Assembly: GCA_051453625.1 (NCBI GenBank)
Contig: JBOZIK010000001.1
Coordinates: 175,403,228-175,467,227 of the forward strand
From: Welwitschia mirabilis
Lineage: Eukaryota; Gnetophyta; Gnetopsida; Welwitschiales
Direction: 5' to 3'
DNA: 64,000 nt
The position numbers and the translations under genes are program-made. This document shows, in pieces, positions 33,293 to 45,976 of the stretch (position 1 is its first letter; each line of letters starts with the position of its first letter). The notes beneath the pieces are model-generated. The model saw only the letters and a program-made list of their open reading frames with translations. It was not told the DNA's origin and ran no database searches.

Positions 33293-35387
33293 CTTTTAAC
33301 TTTAGATATACATTTTTTTAATACTTATGATACTTGATTTATATTAAAGGAAGTTAATATTTTTTATATTTCTTAGTGATTCTTCACATGTTAATCTCAA
33401 TTCATAGTTTTTTGTTATTTGATGTTTTTTAAAGATAATTTCTTGCTTGTCTTGTTAATAAAATGAGTTATGAAAGCTAATGTAACTAGAAGTATTTATT
33501 AACACTTATATGATGAATAAAATTATGTCATTATGATTAAGTTTTGATGAATGTTTAATATGATTTCTCTAAATCAACTATAGAGAAAGTCTATTATTAT
33601 TAAGATTCTTGTCATTATTGTTATTAACATGTTGAATGCTTAGGGTTATGTCTTATTTCTAGCTTAATCTATTGACTAATAACAAACATACTCTTTTTAT
33701 CTTACTTTTACAATATTAAATATCTCTATGATAATTATAAAAATTAATTTTATGCATGCTTTACTATTTCATCTATTACATTTATTCCTTAGAAAGAATA
33801 ATAATATAAATATGCAAGAAATAAAAGTTCTAGTTTATTTTCATAAAAATGAGATTTCATTATGTAAGGTTTATATCTTAAGAAAATATTATATTTGATT
33901 ATGCAAGGTTTATAGACCTAGGATGATATTCTTTGAATTCATAAAATACATAGCACTATAAGCAGAGCTAAATTAATCATAAACATTAGATTGACTTTCA
34001 GAATGATAGAAAAATTAATAATGATTATTATTTTCTAAGATCTTACCTAGTTATTTATTCTAGCAAAAAACAAACTTCCATTATCCTATCCATTATTGAT
34101 GTTGATAAAACATGAGCTAGTAGTTAGGTAGCTAAAAGTATTTTGAATTTACCATGATATATAAGAATTAGATATCAAGAAATCTAAAATAACTATCTTT
34201 TGCAAAAGCTATAGTGTGTAAAACATTGCTAAGAATTATTTTCTTCATTAAGAACTAAATACCATTTCATCCATAACCTTGTAGAAAGCAAGGATATCCA
34301 CCTCAACTATGTGCTTAGTAAATACTAGTTAGTCGAGATCCTTTCTAAACTTTTATCCTAGTATAGATTTGAATTCCTATCTAAATCCCTAAACTTTAAA
34401 CCATGTTCTTGAACTTTTATTTACCTTTCTTATCCTCTTTTTATATCTGTAATATTTAATTATTCACTTTAAAAGATTCCTTCTTGTAATTCTTAGTTAT
34501 CATGTTTTTATTTTATAAATTATAATCTAGATTATAAATTAGCTAGTTAACCATTTCTTATTAGGTGGAAATCCTTCTTTCTCTTAAAAAATATTGTGAT
34601 CATTCTATAATAAACTACCTTGTATGCTTAGATAATCCTCATTACCTTAGTTATTATTAGCAAGTTATTTTTCTTCTTCTTCTTCTTTTTTTTTTTTTTG
34701 TTCTTTTTCCTTTGGTTATTTCTTTTTTCCCCCTTTACTTCATGTAATTAACTTGTAATACCTCAATTTAATTTATTATTAATAAGAAAAACTTTTTTTA
34801 AAAAAAAATTAAATTCAAATGCTTAGCCAAACTTAAGAATAACTTCTACATAAACTTTACTAGAATTTTTATATATATGTATGTATAAAATAAAAACATA
34901 TATTACAAATACTTCTTATGAAAATACTAATTTGATTCTTAAAAAATTATGATGTTACTTATGTGTCCTATATTTCTTCCTAGTTTTTGATTACATAGGG
35001 ATCTCTTGTATATAGTTGATGAGATGTCAACTTGTTTTAATACAAACATGGATATAGGTTTATGATAATTCCTAATTAGTATAATAAGAGGTTACATATC
35101 CTATTAATGAGATTTTAACTTGATATTCAATTTTCATCTAGACATGAGTTTTTTTTTTTTTTTTTGAGTCTTAAACTAAATAAACATGGTTGGGCTTAAC
35201 TCAATGGGCTTAAACTACATCTTAGCATATCATATAAAAAGGTAACAAATTATATGTGAGTTATATGCATGACCATAAGTAACTTCAGTTCCTTGAAGCA
35301 TATCAGGATGGTGAAACATAATCCTTTAACACTAGGGGCTTGGAATATTAGGTTGGAGTAGGTACATATATGAATAGGATGGGGGAG
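33293..35387. other. AT-rich interval with no recognised feature
   Basis: Contains a TTC/poly-T run (about 34672-34700) and a run of seventeen T (35149-35165). No element block, hairpin motif or recognisable coding frame. It is a candidate for older flanking DNA. Confidence 0.6.
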
Positions 35388-36594
35388 TATTGCAATGTCA
35401 AATTGTATGTTTTTGATGGGGTGTTTTAAGTAGTTTTACAAGACATTTAGATAGGTTTAAATACAAAATGATGATTATTGAGAGTCAAGGAGAAAATCAT
35501 GAAAATACACAAATACCAGCACTTTTAGAGTAAATTTGGATAAATTATAATACCTCAAATTTTTAGGAGGAATTCATGAGATTCAAGGCTAATTTAAGTT
35601 GATAAATAATTTCAAGAAGGTTTTTGTCCCATCCATTATCTGAATGACATACCAAGATGACATCACCTGCATGATGACTAAGATGCTAATTAGACTGATA
35701 TAAAGGATAAATATAAAACTCTGTTAATATGGCATCATTACTATCATCATCTAAATGACAACTAGGACAACCATATAATTTTAGTGAATGTACCACATCC
35801 TACCAAACTTCTATAATGTGTCATGCACTTTCTTGTGTAGTTATTAGTATTTTACTTGCACTTGTTAGTCTTCTTTATTTGTGATTCTACCTTTCTTAAT
35901 AAATATAAAATCTATTCTTGACTATAATTTATCTTTATTTCATTGGAAATCCTTGTGATAGGAGATCAAACAACCATAGGTTCATCTGTTAGTTGCAGAG
36001 AGGGATCTTCCTTGGTATTGGAATGTGTTTCCTTCATTGAGGTACTACTACTTTGTAACAGGATGTTGGTTCGCTTTTAATGGAAATATTCTTAGTATTA
36101 TTCATATTTATGTATATCTCCCTTATGGTTTATGTTGCTTTTGATTCTATGATAGCTTCATCTATGATATAGATCAAGAGGACAACCTTTATNNNNNNNN
36201 NNNNNNNNNNNNNNNNNNNNNNNNNNNNNNNNNNNNNNNNNNNNNNNNNNNNNNNNNNNNNNNNNNNNNNNNNNNNNNNNNNNNNNNNNNNNNNNNNNNN
36301 NNNNNNNNNNNNNNNNNNNNNNNNNNNNNNNNNNNNNNNNNNNNNNATCTTGATGATAGAGTTTTGGTAGTTAGATAGAGATTGCAATTAGGATAGTTTA
36401 CATTTATAGTTGCATTGTGTGTTTACTTTTCTTACATTGTTGATTTTTATTTTTTAACTTGAGCCTAGTGTTTTTGATAGATTATGTCATTTGGATTACT
36501 TCAGTCTATATTAGTGTATTATGTTTGTGCATATATTTATGATTGACAAGATTTGAGTAAGGATATAATATTTGCATAAATATGAACTGCAACA
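35388..36594 (+). repeat. Element B 5' LTR
   Basis: Begins tattgcaatgtcaaatt, matching tgttgcgatgccaaatt at 45977, and ends gaactgcaaca. Contains a 154-N gap (36193-36346). Hairpin motifs near 35630 and 35745. Confidence 0.8.
36193..36346. other. Assembly gap, 154 N
   Basis: Within the B 5' LTR. The other LTR, at about 46751-46910, shows what should be there. Confidence 0.95.
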
Positions 36595-36597
36595 TCT

Positions 36598-36615
36598 TGG
36601 CACCATTACTGAGAA
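36598..36615 (+). other. Primer-binding site, tRNA-Asp type (element B)
   Basis: tggcaccattactgagaa: 12 of 18 match the tRNA-Asp complement; all six differences are G-to-A or C-to-T. Spacer tct after the LTR. Confidence 0.8.
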
Positions 36616-37455
36616 AGGCTGCAAGGATTTTAAGGATTGTCATTACTAAGATAAGTGCTTTGGATTTTGATTTGGGTATTTATTTGCAATAGTCTTATAG
36701 TTTTCTTATAAATATTGTAGTTTTTTATTTCTATGTTTTTTCACTTTTTTTAATTTTTTAATCCACATTTTTCGATCCTATCATCCTATCAGTTGCCCCG
36801 ACGACATAGGTGGATGATAGTCTAGGGTTAGGGTTTTGTATTTTTTTTTTTATTTTAGAAGTTTGTTTTCATTTTTCTACCATATAATAAGTTGATATTG
36901 TCTCCTCTATCATATAAATGGCATTAGAAGATAAACTGCCAATGTGTTTTTATTTTAGTTTTTAGTGATTCTATTTTTTGTTTTCTCTATTTTGTGTTTT
37001 TTTATTTTCTTAACATTTAGAATTTTGTCCAAATGATGAGTAAGATGATGAATAGGAAAACATTTTATTAAGGATGCAAGAATGTGATAAAATGTAGTGA
37101 AAAGGTAAAATATTTAAGGAAACAAAGCTAATCAATAAAATATTAGAAAAGCTTCTCAACAAAATATAATACAGGTATGCACACCCTATGTACATAATTT
37201 TCAAGATTTAAAGAAACTTTTTCCTACTTTTATGATTTTTAACCTAATCTTTCAAATATAAGTAGTGAAAATAATAGAATATAGAAAATTATTTTATTTC
37301 CTTCTTATTAATGAGTGGCGTTATTTAATAGAAATATGATAGAACCCTCTACTTCAAATGTGAACATTACCGTAAGAGAGATAATTACTAAACAGAGACA
37401 TGAAAGACAAAAATATTGTAACTTCTCTTCTAATGATGATATATAAATTAAAACT
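36616..37455 (+). other. Element B leader, with an E-type gag N-terminal trace
   Basis: Hairpin motif at 36774-36820. Near 37345-37415 a frame reads STSNVNITVREIITKQRH, clearly related to the SSSNVNIMLRDLI start of gag in G. This links the N family to an autonomous ancestor. Confidence 0.65.
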
Positions 37456-39306
37456 ATGAATTATTCTTATTTATCCTTTCCATTTACTACTAAAAATAAT
37501 GATAAAAGACCACTATGAGAAATATTGGCTAAAATGAGAGCTGAAGAAAGAAGGATAAAACATAGAAATTATAAGAATAATGAAAATAAAACACTTGGAG
37601 AAATATTTCAAGAACAATTTTGGTGAACTTAAAATAATGTTAAAACTAGAAACCCTTTCTCTTTGCAAACCTTATATTTTTTTCCTTCTTATTTTTAAAC
37701 TTCAAATAAAAATCACAATGATGATTTATAATATTCTAGAAATTCCACCTCATCTAGTAAAACATCTGATAATAATTTTAGTAAAACCCAATGATTTGCC
37801 ATAGATTATTATGAAAAACAATCATCTCCCAACCCTTATCATAAAGAACAACATCCATCTACCATAAGTTACTATGAAGAAAGTAATAAATCAGTAATAT
37901 AAATGCTTAAGAAAATGAAAATGAGGCAAGAAAATACCAATAATAATTTAGAAAATTTGATTAGAATGTTTCAAAAAAATTTATTACAAATTCAAAAATC
38001 TCAAGGTTTTTTTACATAATAAATCTATCCTACTACATTTGACCTTGAGAAACATGAGGAGAACATTAAAATAATACATAACAACAATTCTTACTTTAAC
38101 ATAGAAAATGAAAGTATGGATCAACCTACACCATTAAACTTATTAGGAGATGGACAATAAAATGAAAAGAAGGATGACTAAACTTCATTATTTGACAATA
38201 AGGATAAAGATGATAATTTCTTAGATGATAAGCTAGGTTATAATTTCATTTAATTCCTATTAGAAAATAAAGGAAAAAAATAATTTACTCATGAAAAATC
38301 TAAAAATTTTGTAATTCATGCTAAACATAATGATCACATTTATCCTTTTAATTAATATAATGAATTCAAAAATAATAACATGCAATAAGATGATGAGAAT
38401 AGTGAATAAGAAGAAGAAGAAGATGACATTGAAATATTAGACCATATCCCTCATTGTTACTTACTTTGTAATGAGGATGATAGAGTTAAACCATTAAAAG
38501 AAGTTTAAGATATAAAATTAAAGGAGAATTTAAGTAACAAAATGAAATAAATGAAGAATTTACACTATGAGGAAAATCATCCACTACTATCATCCAAATG
38601 ATAGTCCGAGATGATAGTCAGTAACAACAACTCAACAATAAAAAATAAGGATTACAAGTTAGGATTAACAAAATTATTTGATAAAGAGGAAGAAAGGTCA
38701 ACTTATAAAATATCAAAAAATCTTTCATCACATAATGAAGACAATGAGAAATTTCCTTCTATGATCTTTTTGAGAAATTCATTAACTTAGAAAATGAAAA
38801 TAATCCTTAACAAGATAATAATCAGTTCAATAAAGAAGAGTAAGATATATTGATCAAGACAATAAAAAAAATGGAGATATTTTATCAAAGAATATAATGA
38901 AGAAAATAAAGAGAGCATTTAACCAAGTAATGATGAAGTTTAGAATGAGGAGAAGAGCAATAAAAAATAATCAATTGGAAATCAAACAATCTTAATGAAT
39001 AATCAACTTATACCTTCTAATGTAATAAACCAACTTAAAAAGTTTAATCATGTTTATCCATCAACTTTAGTTGTACTTTCATGTGAAATCTTAAATGATC
39101 CAAATCACATCCTTCTCCTTGAATTTAATAAAACACATCACTTTAAGGAGTTTACTTTGAAAATATTTTAATCTTTTCCTTTTAAAACTTCATGTTCTAA
39201 AAAATGTAACATCTTTTTATCTTTTACAAACTCATCTTTTCCTTATGCTTTTAATGATTATTCTTTTCAAAAATAAGACTTGGGATATCTTGGAACTCTA
39301 AATTAG
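37456..39306 (+). pseudogene. N-family ORF, long variant (element B)
   Basis: A broken frame from an ATG at 37456 to the stop after LGYLGTLN at 39306, about 1.85 kb against 1.37-1.40 kb in the other copies. Blocks: an EILAKMRAEER basic region; KTLGEIFQEQF; YYEKQSSPNPYHKEQHPS with a second ISYYEESN; LENLIRMFQKNLLQIQKSQ; an acidic region EEEEDDIEILDHIP; SSHNEDNEKF; and a C-terminal block with SFPFKTSC, FPYAFNDYSF and LGYLGTLN. The extra length lies in the acidic middle part. About a dozen TAA/TGA stops occur, many at sites where the related copies have CAA. Unknown function. A frame at 37580-37804 is out of register with the conserved blocks. Confidence 0.65.
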
Positions 39307-39605
39307 GATAAATCTTATCTTCTTGATCCAAATCCATGCTTATAATTAAATGTTAAAATAGCTTCTTAAGGATGTTAAACCTATCTTACTCATCCTAAGA
39401 AGTTTCTTTTAAAGCCTTAAATCCCAAATTATACCATTAATGCCTCTCATGTTTAATATAAAAATTTAAATGCAATTTATGTTTTAAATCCTTTATATCA
39501 TAAGTTTCATAAGAAATTGTTTTTATATGGGTTATATAAATTTTTTATCTCTTATATTGCTACTAAACCATATGGAGACCAAATGTCATGTAATCATGCT
39601 AATGG

Positions 39606-39728
39606 NNNNNNNNNNNNNNNNNNNNNNNNNNNNNNNNNNNNNNNNNNNNNNNNNNNNNNNNNNNNNNNNNNNNNNNNNNNNNNNNNNNNNNNNNNNNNNN
39701 NNNNNNNNNNNNNNNNNNNNNNNNNNNN
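39606..39728. other. Assembly gap, 123 N
   Basis: Lies between the B ORF and its integrase remnant. Frames spanning it are not supported. Confidence 0.95.
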
Positions 39729-40149
39729 CTTGCATGCATGATTTGATGATATTCATGATTTATGTTGTTTAAATAAGAGATTATTCTTCAATGAGATTTA
39801 TCACTACTTTATCTCTTATTTAAAATCTAAAATTTGTGCTGTCAATGTTTTATCCTTTTATTCTTTTTACCTATAATTCATTTTAGTAAAAAATGATTGT
39901 ATAATTCTTACTTTTTATCAATTGGTAAAGATTTGATTTGGTCCTTTTTTTTTTGAAAGAATGCAATATCCTAGGACCATAAACTTAAGAATAAATATTA
40001 TTTTTTTCTTTTTAATAAAATTGTTGAATATATTTTAGGATTTGAATAAAATTTATTGTTAATTTACTTTGGTATTTTTTTACTCTTATTTTTTTATGCT
40101 TTTATCTTCAGTTTTTATTTTAAGTAATAAATTAATCTCTAGATGATTA

Positions 40150-40310
40150 GATTCTTAATCTTTTAGAGAAAGTACATTTTAGTGGTTCAATTGGGATTTT
40201 TAATTTAAACACTAGGGAAATTCAAAAAAATTGAAAAAGGTTACAAATTCATAATTTATCAAAAGACCTTAAACACGATAGAAGTAATTATTTTTAAAAG
40301 TCATCTTACC
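40150..40310 (+). pseudogene. Integrase C-terminal remnant (element B)
   Basis: One frame reads VHFSGSIGIFNLNTREIQKN, matching VYSNGLIKISNLNTREIQKV in G. It is followed by a stretch like ..LKHDRS, parallel to ..LNMIEA in G. No core domain precedes it. Confidence 0.65.
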
Positions 40311-42024
40311 ATTATTTTAATTCTTTCTAGCTTATTATTTTAATTGACATCATGCAATCACTTAAACATCTTTTAGACTTAATTTACATTTTAGGTTATG
40401 AAGTTACCATAACTAATAATTTTAACTTAAGAATTAAAGTGATAATATTGAATTCACCCAATCTTAAGACATTCAAATGTCTATGAACTTTATTTGAAGA
40501 AAGATTCTTTATTTTTCTTTTGTGTTTTCTCTCAATGTGTGAGCCTTTGGTTGTTAGGGTTATTCTTTCTTGTTTTTTATCTCATTTCTTCACCTTTATC
40601 TTTGCAAGTGTGTGGTCATGTGGGATTCATTTTAAAGAAGTATTTATTAAGAAGAGAAAAAAGAAAAAGAAAAAGAAAGAGTAATAACCATGTTCTATTA
40701 TTTTTGTGCTAAATACATGATCATCATGATGTCCTATCACACTGGGGTAAATTTCTCAAGAGGAATCTTTAGCAATATTGGTAGCTATGGGATCTCCACT
40801 AGGGGGTTAGATGGCCATGCTTCATAGGTTTCTACTTCTTTGGATGTGGTTGTTCTCCACTCTTCATGGATTAAAATAAAATACTTCAAGGCTATGGAAT
40901 CAGAGATCTTCCTGGTGTCATCAGAGGCATTACTTGTTTCATAGACTCATTGTGCTTATAGTATCCCCGCATGGTTATTTCACTTTTAATGATTTAGCTA
41001 TGTTTTAGGGTGTTAGAAGGTGAGTTCATTTCTGATAACTTTTTATCTTATCATTCATTATTTGAAAACATTAGTTACTTAGCATCAACATTATCAATGC
41101 CTATTTAAATGATACTTTATGAGGTTTTTACATTATGTTATGTATGCTTTATTAGGTGATTTTACAATTTATTCCATGGGTATTTGCTATATTTAAATTT
41201 AGGTGAGATACACAATTTTCTTCATGTTCCTAAGTTGTCTATTTCTGTTTTATTTTCTTTAATTATTTTATTTGGTATTTTAGAGTCATTTCCCTACTTT
41301 TTCATGACAAATGCTTATGACTTAAACATTTAGAATTTTTCTAGTTAATTTTTGTTTTTCATTTGTAATTTTTCTTATTAGAAGGTAATTTTCATTTTGG
41401 AAATAAATTTTCTTTAGTTTATGATGCTAATTTTTTCCATCTTTTTGAGTAATAGTTCTTTAACTTTTTACTTGAGTTTTGAGGCACGTAGTACTATTTT
41501 TCAATAATTGTAAGTTCATGGCACATTTATCCTCCTTATCTTGATGCATTTACTTCCTTACCATGCCTTATTTATTATAGGTCTTAGTCATTTTATATCT
41601 TTTAGAATCTTTTATACCTTTTTAAAACCTACTTGATGCTATCTGAGCTTAATTTATTTTGTAGGTCATTCTAAATTTTCTAATCTTTTTGAAAGACCAT
41701 GTTATCCTCTATGTCATCCACACAATAAGGCAAATGACACACAGATATTTCTAAAAAATCATCATTTTCATGTTTCATCTTTTTTAGACTAAATCTGACC
41801 CTTCTTTTCATGCACAGAAAACTGTTCCCAATGTACCTATATTACTTACTTGTACTTAAACTTGCATATTGATCTTTTTTATCTTAACTTAATGCAATAT
41901 GGGACATATTGATTCTTCTATGAGGGGGTAGGACATATTTTTTAAGATATTTTGAGAAAATTTTAAACTTTTAAGAGTCACTTTTACATTTTCATGAGAC
42001 TATGGATGAAGGGAATAATGTTCT
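40311..42024 (+). repeat. Element B 3' tail, left part
   Basis: Reverse homology to the M and G tails. The marker block ttcttctatgagggggtagg (about 41911) corresponds to 4290-4310 and 6390-6415 read in reverse. Ends at a 100-N gap. A hairpin motif lies near 41700. Confidence 0.65.
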
Positions 42025-42124
42025 NNNNNNNNNNNNNNNNNNNNNNNNNNNNNNNNNNNNNNNNNNNNNNNNNNNNNNNNNNNNNNNNNNNNNNNNNNNN
42101 NNNNNNNNNNNNNNNNNNNNNNNN
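42025..42124. other. Assembly gap, exactly 100 N
   Basis: Left flank is the plus-strand B tail; right flank is minus-strand gag of E3. Probably of unknown size. Confidence 0.9.
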
Positions 42125-43602
42125 ATCTATCAAGTCAAGAAATGGATGGTTTTCCCTTGAATTATTTTTAATGGAGGCCATAGTAGGTGATGAAGATGGA
42201 ATATTGTAAGAATCTAAAATTTCCATATCATCTTACTCATTTATTTCATTATTTTGTTTATAAGTTAAAACCTCATAGGTAGGACATGTTGTATCCTTTC
42301 CACTTATTATCACTATTTTAAATCTCTTCTAACTTTATTTGGGATGGGCATTAGTTGAGATAAAAGAGACCCTTGTGGTCTTTGATTGGCAAACATTGTT
42401 TGTTGAAGTACATTTACTAGGTTATCAATGTTGCTATCAGTTTTCTCTTGCACTTTTCTCATCTCTTCTATGAATTCGCTAAGTGGATCATTCTGATTTT
42501 ATTGAAAATTAGGTTAAAAGTTGGAATTCTTGAATCTACTTTCCAATGGCTTTCATTGAGACTGTCCATCTAATATTTGTTGGAATTGTGGCTGGTTTTT
42601 AAAGTTAGGTGCTCCTTGATTGAAGGCATGCACTTCCTAAAACATCTTTTTCTTATAAGTTGGTAAGAAAGGACATTCTTTTATTGGATGAGAGTTATCT
42701 TCATAAATTTCACAATTTGAAGTTGATATTTCATTCTTTACTACTCTTATATCAACTATCATTTATGTATACTTATCCAATGTAGTAGTAAAATCTTTCA
42801 TTAGGTTGGTTAAGTCCTTCCTTTCTTCTTCCTTATCATGTTTTACTTTTTTTAAATCTTTTAGAATTTGTCCTATAGTATGATTTTCTTTAATGGGTTT
42901 AGACCAAGTTTGAGTTATTTATATCAAATTTTATAGTATAGTCATTTATCTTCTAGGTCTAAATTCAATAAGTTGCCTCCACAAGAAAAATCTACTAGTT
43001 GTTTTATTGAAGCATTCAATCCACTATAAAAAAATCTACTAGCTCTTCTTCATAAAATTCATTTAGATGGTTGGAATGACTAGCAACTATAAAACATATA
43101 TAAACTGTTGCACAATCCTCATGAGTTTGTTGTTAAAAGTTGATTACTTCTTTTCTTTTTTCCTCATGAAACTCTCACTCAAAAATCTTTTAATAAATAA
43201 TTCTTACACTTGAATCCAAGATTTAAGACTTTTATGTGGGGTAGTTTTAAGAAAAACTGTTACTCTCTTTCTAAGTATGACTGGAAAAATAATCATGTAA
43301 GTATAGTTACTAATATGTTTCTTTCCATTTCCTGAGGTAAGCACAAGTTGTTCAATGTTAGCTAAATGTTGAAAAGGATCTTCCTCTAGTTCCCTCAAAA
43401 AAATTAAATAAGCACTTAAATTTCTTAATTCTATGTCATCTTGAGAAAGTAAATCAAAAGGATTTTGAATTTCATGTTTTCTATTTGAAATTAAATTCCT
43501 AAGAGTAATATTTGCATTTAAGGAAGAAGTTCCTATTATGATTGGAGTATTAGATGAAGCAACTTGATTTTTTTTTTATGATGATTTTGATATGTTTGAC
43601 AT
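42125..43602 (-). pseudogene. Gag pseudogene (element E3)
   Basis: Starts MSNISKSS at 43602. Then NTPIIIGTSSLNANITLRNL, RELEEDPFQHLANIEQLVLT (the longest clean frame, 43204-43398), EELVDFFYSGLNASIKQLVD and CGGNLLNLDLED. In the zinc knuckle (42673-42714) the second Cys is Tyr (CEIY in place of CELC) while the final Cys is kept. Stops and frameshifts separate these blocks. The FYSGLNASIKQLVD block retains a Gln where the inner G copy has a stop, which supports CAA-to-TAA decay there. Truncated by the gap before the protease. Confidence 0.8.
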
Positions 43603-44370
43603 ATTTAAAGAAACAACATGATCTACCTCTATACTATAATTTTCTTTTGCAAAATCTAATTCTAAAATAATAAAAGCAAAAAAAAATTCTTCTCCAATTC
43701 TGGAAATTTACATACTTGGAGTGTGCATACCTAGGTTGAGCTTGAAGTCAAATAATTCTTCTCTGATGTATTCTTTGATCAAGTTTTATTCTCTCTAATA
43801 TTTTATCTTTTTACCAAAATTTACCATGTCCATGCATGCTTAATCAACAAACAGAAAACCAAAATCAAAAATAATAGACTATCATCCGTCTAGTTGTGGG
43901 GATGACAGGAAGAATGATGATCATAGTAAAAGAAATCTAAAACTATAAAAATTTAATAATAGAAGAAAACTACTGTCATCCAGACTATTGTGGGGATGAC
44001 ATATAAAATGATAATTTATTTTATCATTACAAAAAAGAAAACTGCAAAAAGTAAAAAATAAGAACTATCATCCTGGTTTTCATGAGGATGACAAAGCCAA
44101 TGATAATTTAAATTCTAAAAAGAAAAAAATGAGAATAAAATTGTGAAAAAACTAATTTTCAAATTTTAGAACTATCATGCCCTATGTCATCGAGACGATA
44201 GAGAGAACAACAAGGACCCCAAGAAAAATTGTGAAAAATAAAATTACGTAAAAATAAACCTACTTTAAACTATAATTAAAAATACAGCATTAATTCAAAT
44301 AAATAATTTAAATAAAAAGATTCAAGGTACTTCCTTAGTTAATGATAATTCTTCTAGCTTCTTTTGACCT
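43603..44370 (-). other. Leader of E3 with four-unit hairpin array
   Basis: Hairpin motifs begin near 43881, 43975, 44068 and 44175, so units are 93-107 bp. The second (gtcatcc ... ggatgac) and third (tcatcc ... ggatga) have the cleanest arms. Confidence 0.75.
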
Positions 44371-44388
44371 TCCCTAGAAATGGTACCA
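44371..44388 (-). other. Primer-binding site, tRNA-Asp type (E3)
   Basis: The minus strand reads TGGTACCATTTCTAGGGA: 12 of 18. Shares one G-to-T change with the outer G site. Confidence 0.75.
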
Positions 44389-44391
44389 AAA

Positions 44392-45627
44392 TGTTGATGT
44401 GTGAATTTATGTAATTCTAAAGTCCTTTAAGTAAACCTATAAATCAAATAACTTGCAGAAATTACATGCTGATATAGACAAGAGTTCACCTGAATGTCAT
44501 AATTCCAATGAAGACACTAGGCTTAGATTTAGAGAATTGATTTTCAATATATTTTTCGATCTTTTATATTATAAAAACTGGAATAAAATAAACAAGTAAA
44601 TGCAATGCAAGTGAATGAAGATGAAATGCAATGAAAGGAAATGGAAATTTAATGGATTCCACTTAGATCTTAGTCTTTCTATCATAAGGACTATCTTCTT
44701 TATAATTTAGATTAATTAAGAAGAAAATTTAACTATTAATCAACATAAACTATGATATCTACAAGTAGATAATGAATGTAATATAAAATAGAATGAAAAA
44801 GCAATGTAAATCTAATACTAAATAAGGTTAACCTTAATAAAGGTTACCCTTATGATCTGTATAAATCATAGAGTTTTCACAATAAACTATGATTAATGTA
44901 AACCATAGGAGACATACAAAATGAAAATGAAATAACGATTATATTAATTTAAAATAGTATTCAAGAATATTACATCTACTTACAAATAGAATAATAGTAC
45001 TTCAATGGAAGAGACTTAGCCTAACACTAAAGAAACTCCTTTCTGTAGCTTTGGATGGACTTCTTGTCCTTTAATATTCCATCACAAGCATATCAAGTAT
45101 AAAAAATGGAAATAAAAATGAAGGAGGAAAAGGATGTTTATAGTTTTATATTGAGGTTCTAGAAATAAAACCCTAGAAGTTGAAAAAGAAATTCTAACAA
45201 CCCACATGGGTCACTTGACCTCATTATAAAGATATTTTTTTTTGACTATATAAAAATAGTTGTTATTCTTGCTATTGTTGGAATGACATGGGGAATGTCA
45301 CTGTACATCAAATATCTTCATGCCTTGCTGTCAACCTTACAGCTTCTGTCCATGTCAGTAGTGTCATGTCCTACATGTCGTGGGGATGACAGTCTTTCTT
45401 ATATCTAATCTTAAAGGTAATTTAATATTTTGTATTATGAAGTCTTCTTTCACATATGCAGTATCAAAATAAGCCTGAGAAACCATCAAAAATGTTAAGA
45501 ATCACATGTTTTACTAATCATCTAGTTAGATCTTCATAGTCATTAGTATTTTATCAAAGCCTGTGTAGATGTCCTACAAAAGCACTCAAAATAGACCATC
45601 AAATTCCTAGAAATTAGCATCGCAATA
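44392..45627 (-). repeat. E3 5' LTR
   Basis: About 1.24 kb, from tgttgatgtgtgaattta to ..attagcatcgcaata. Homologous to the G LTRs. Hairpin motif at 45364-45395. Confidence 0.8.
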
Positions 45628-45976
45628 AATTTCTATCTTTTTAATGTACTAAATGTTTTAAGTGGGGGGCTAATACACAAGTAAGTGTTTTATTTTTTGA
45701 TGAGTATGATTGTAAGTAATTAATTTTACACATTGATTTTTAAGTGTCTATCATCCCTATAATCATCTAAATGATAATCTAGCTAATACCATGATTATTT
45801 CATCTTCTAAGGTAAAGTTTTAGTTTATTTAATTTTGTTATTTACTCTTACATACTGAGATTTATGAACTTGAGTTACATATTCTTAGATAGTGTTTTAT
45901 CTTAGTCAATTTAGCTTGCAATTATATTTATTTGCCAACTTTATAAGGAACTGACAAGGCTAAGTGAGGGGGTCTA
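45628..45976 (+). repeat. Element B 3' tail, right part, with two polypurine tracts
   Basis: PPT2 (45657-45671, ttttaagtggggggc) and PPT1 (45962-45972, aagtgaggggg) lie about 305 bp apart, the same spacing as in M and M2. Confidence 0.75.

Larger units (their letters stand above)
42125..45627 (-). mobile_element. Element E3: 5' part of an E-family retrotransposon nested in B
   Basis: On the minus strand: 5' LTR (45627-44392), primer site, four-unit hairpin leader, gag (43602 to about 42125), then the gap. Its right boundary falls about 30 bp before PPT2 of B. Pol and the 3' LTR are either lost or hidden in the gap. Confidence 0.75.

Noticed and set aside
35381-35387. G-rich run just before the B 5' LTR, as a possible polypurine tract
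   Set aside because: The preceding 200 bp do not match the family tail, and a primer site after this LTR shows it is a 5' LTR.
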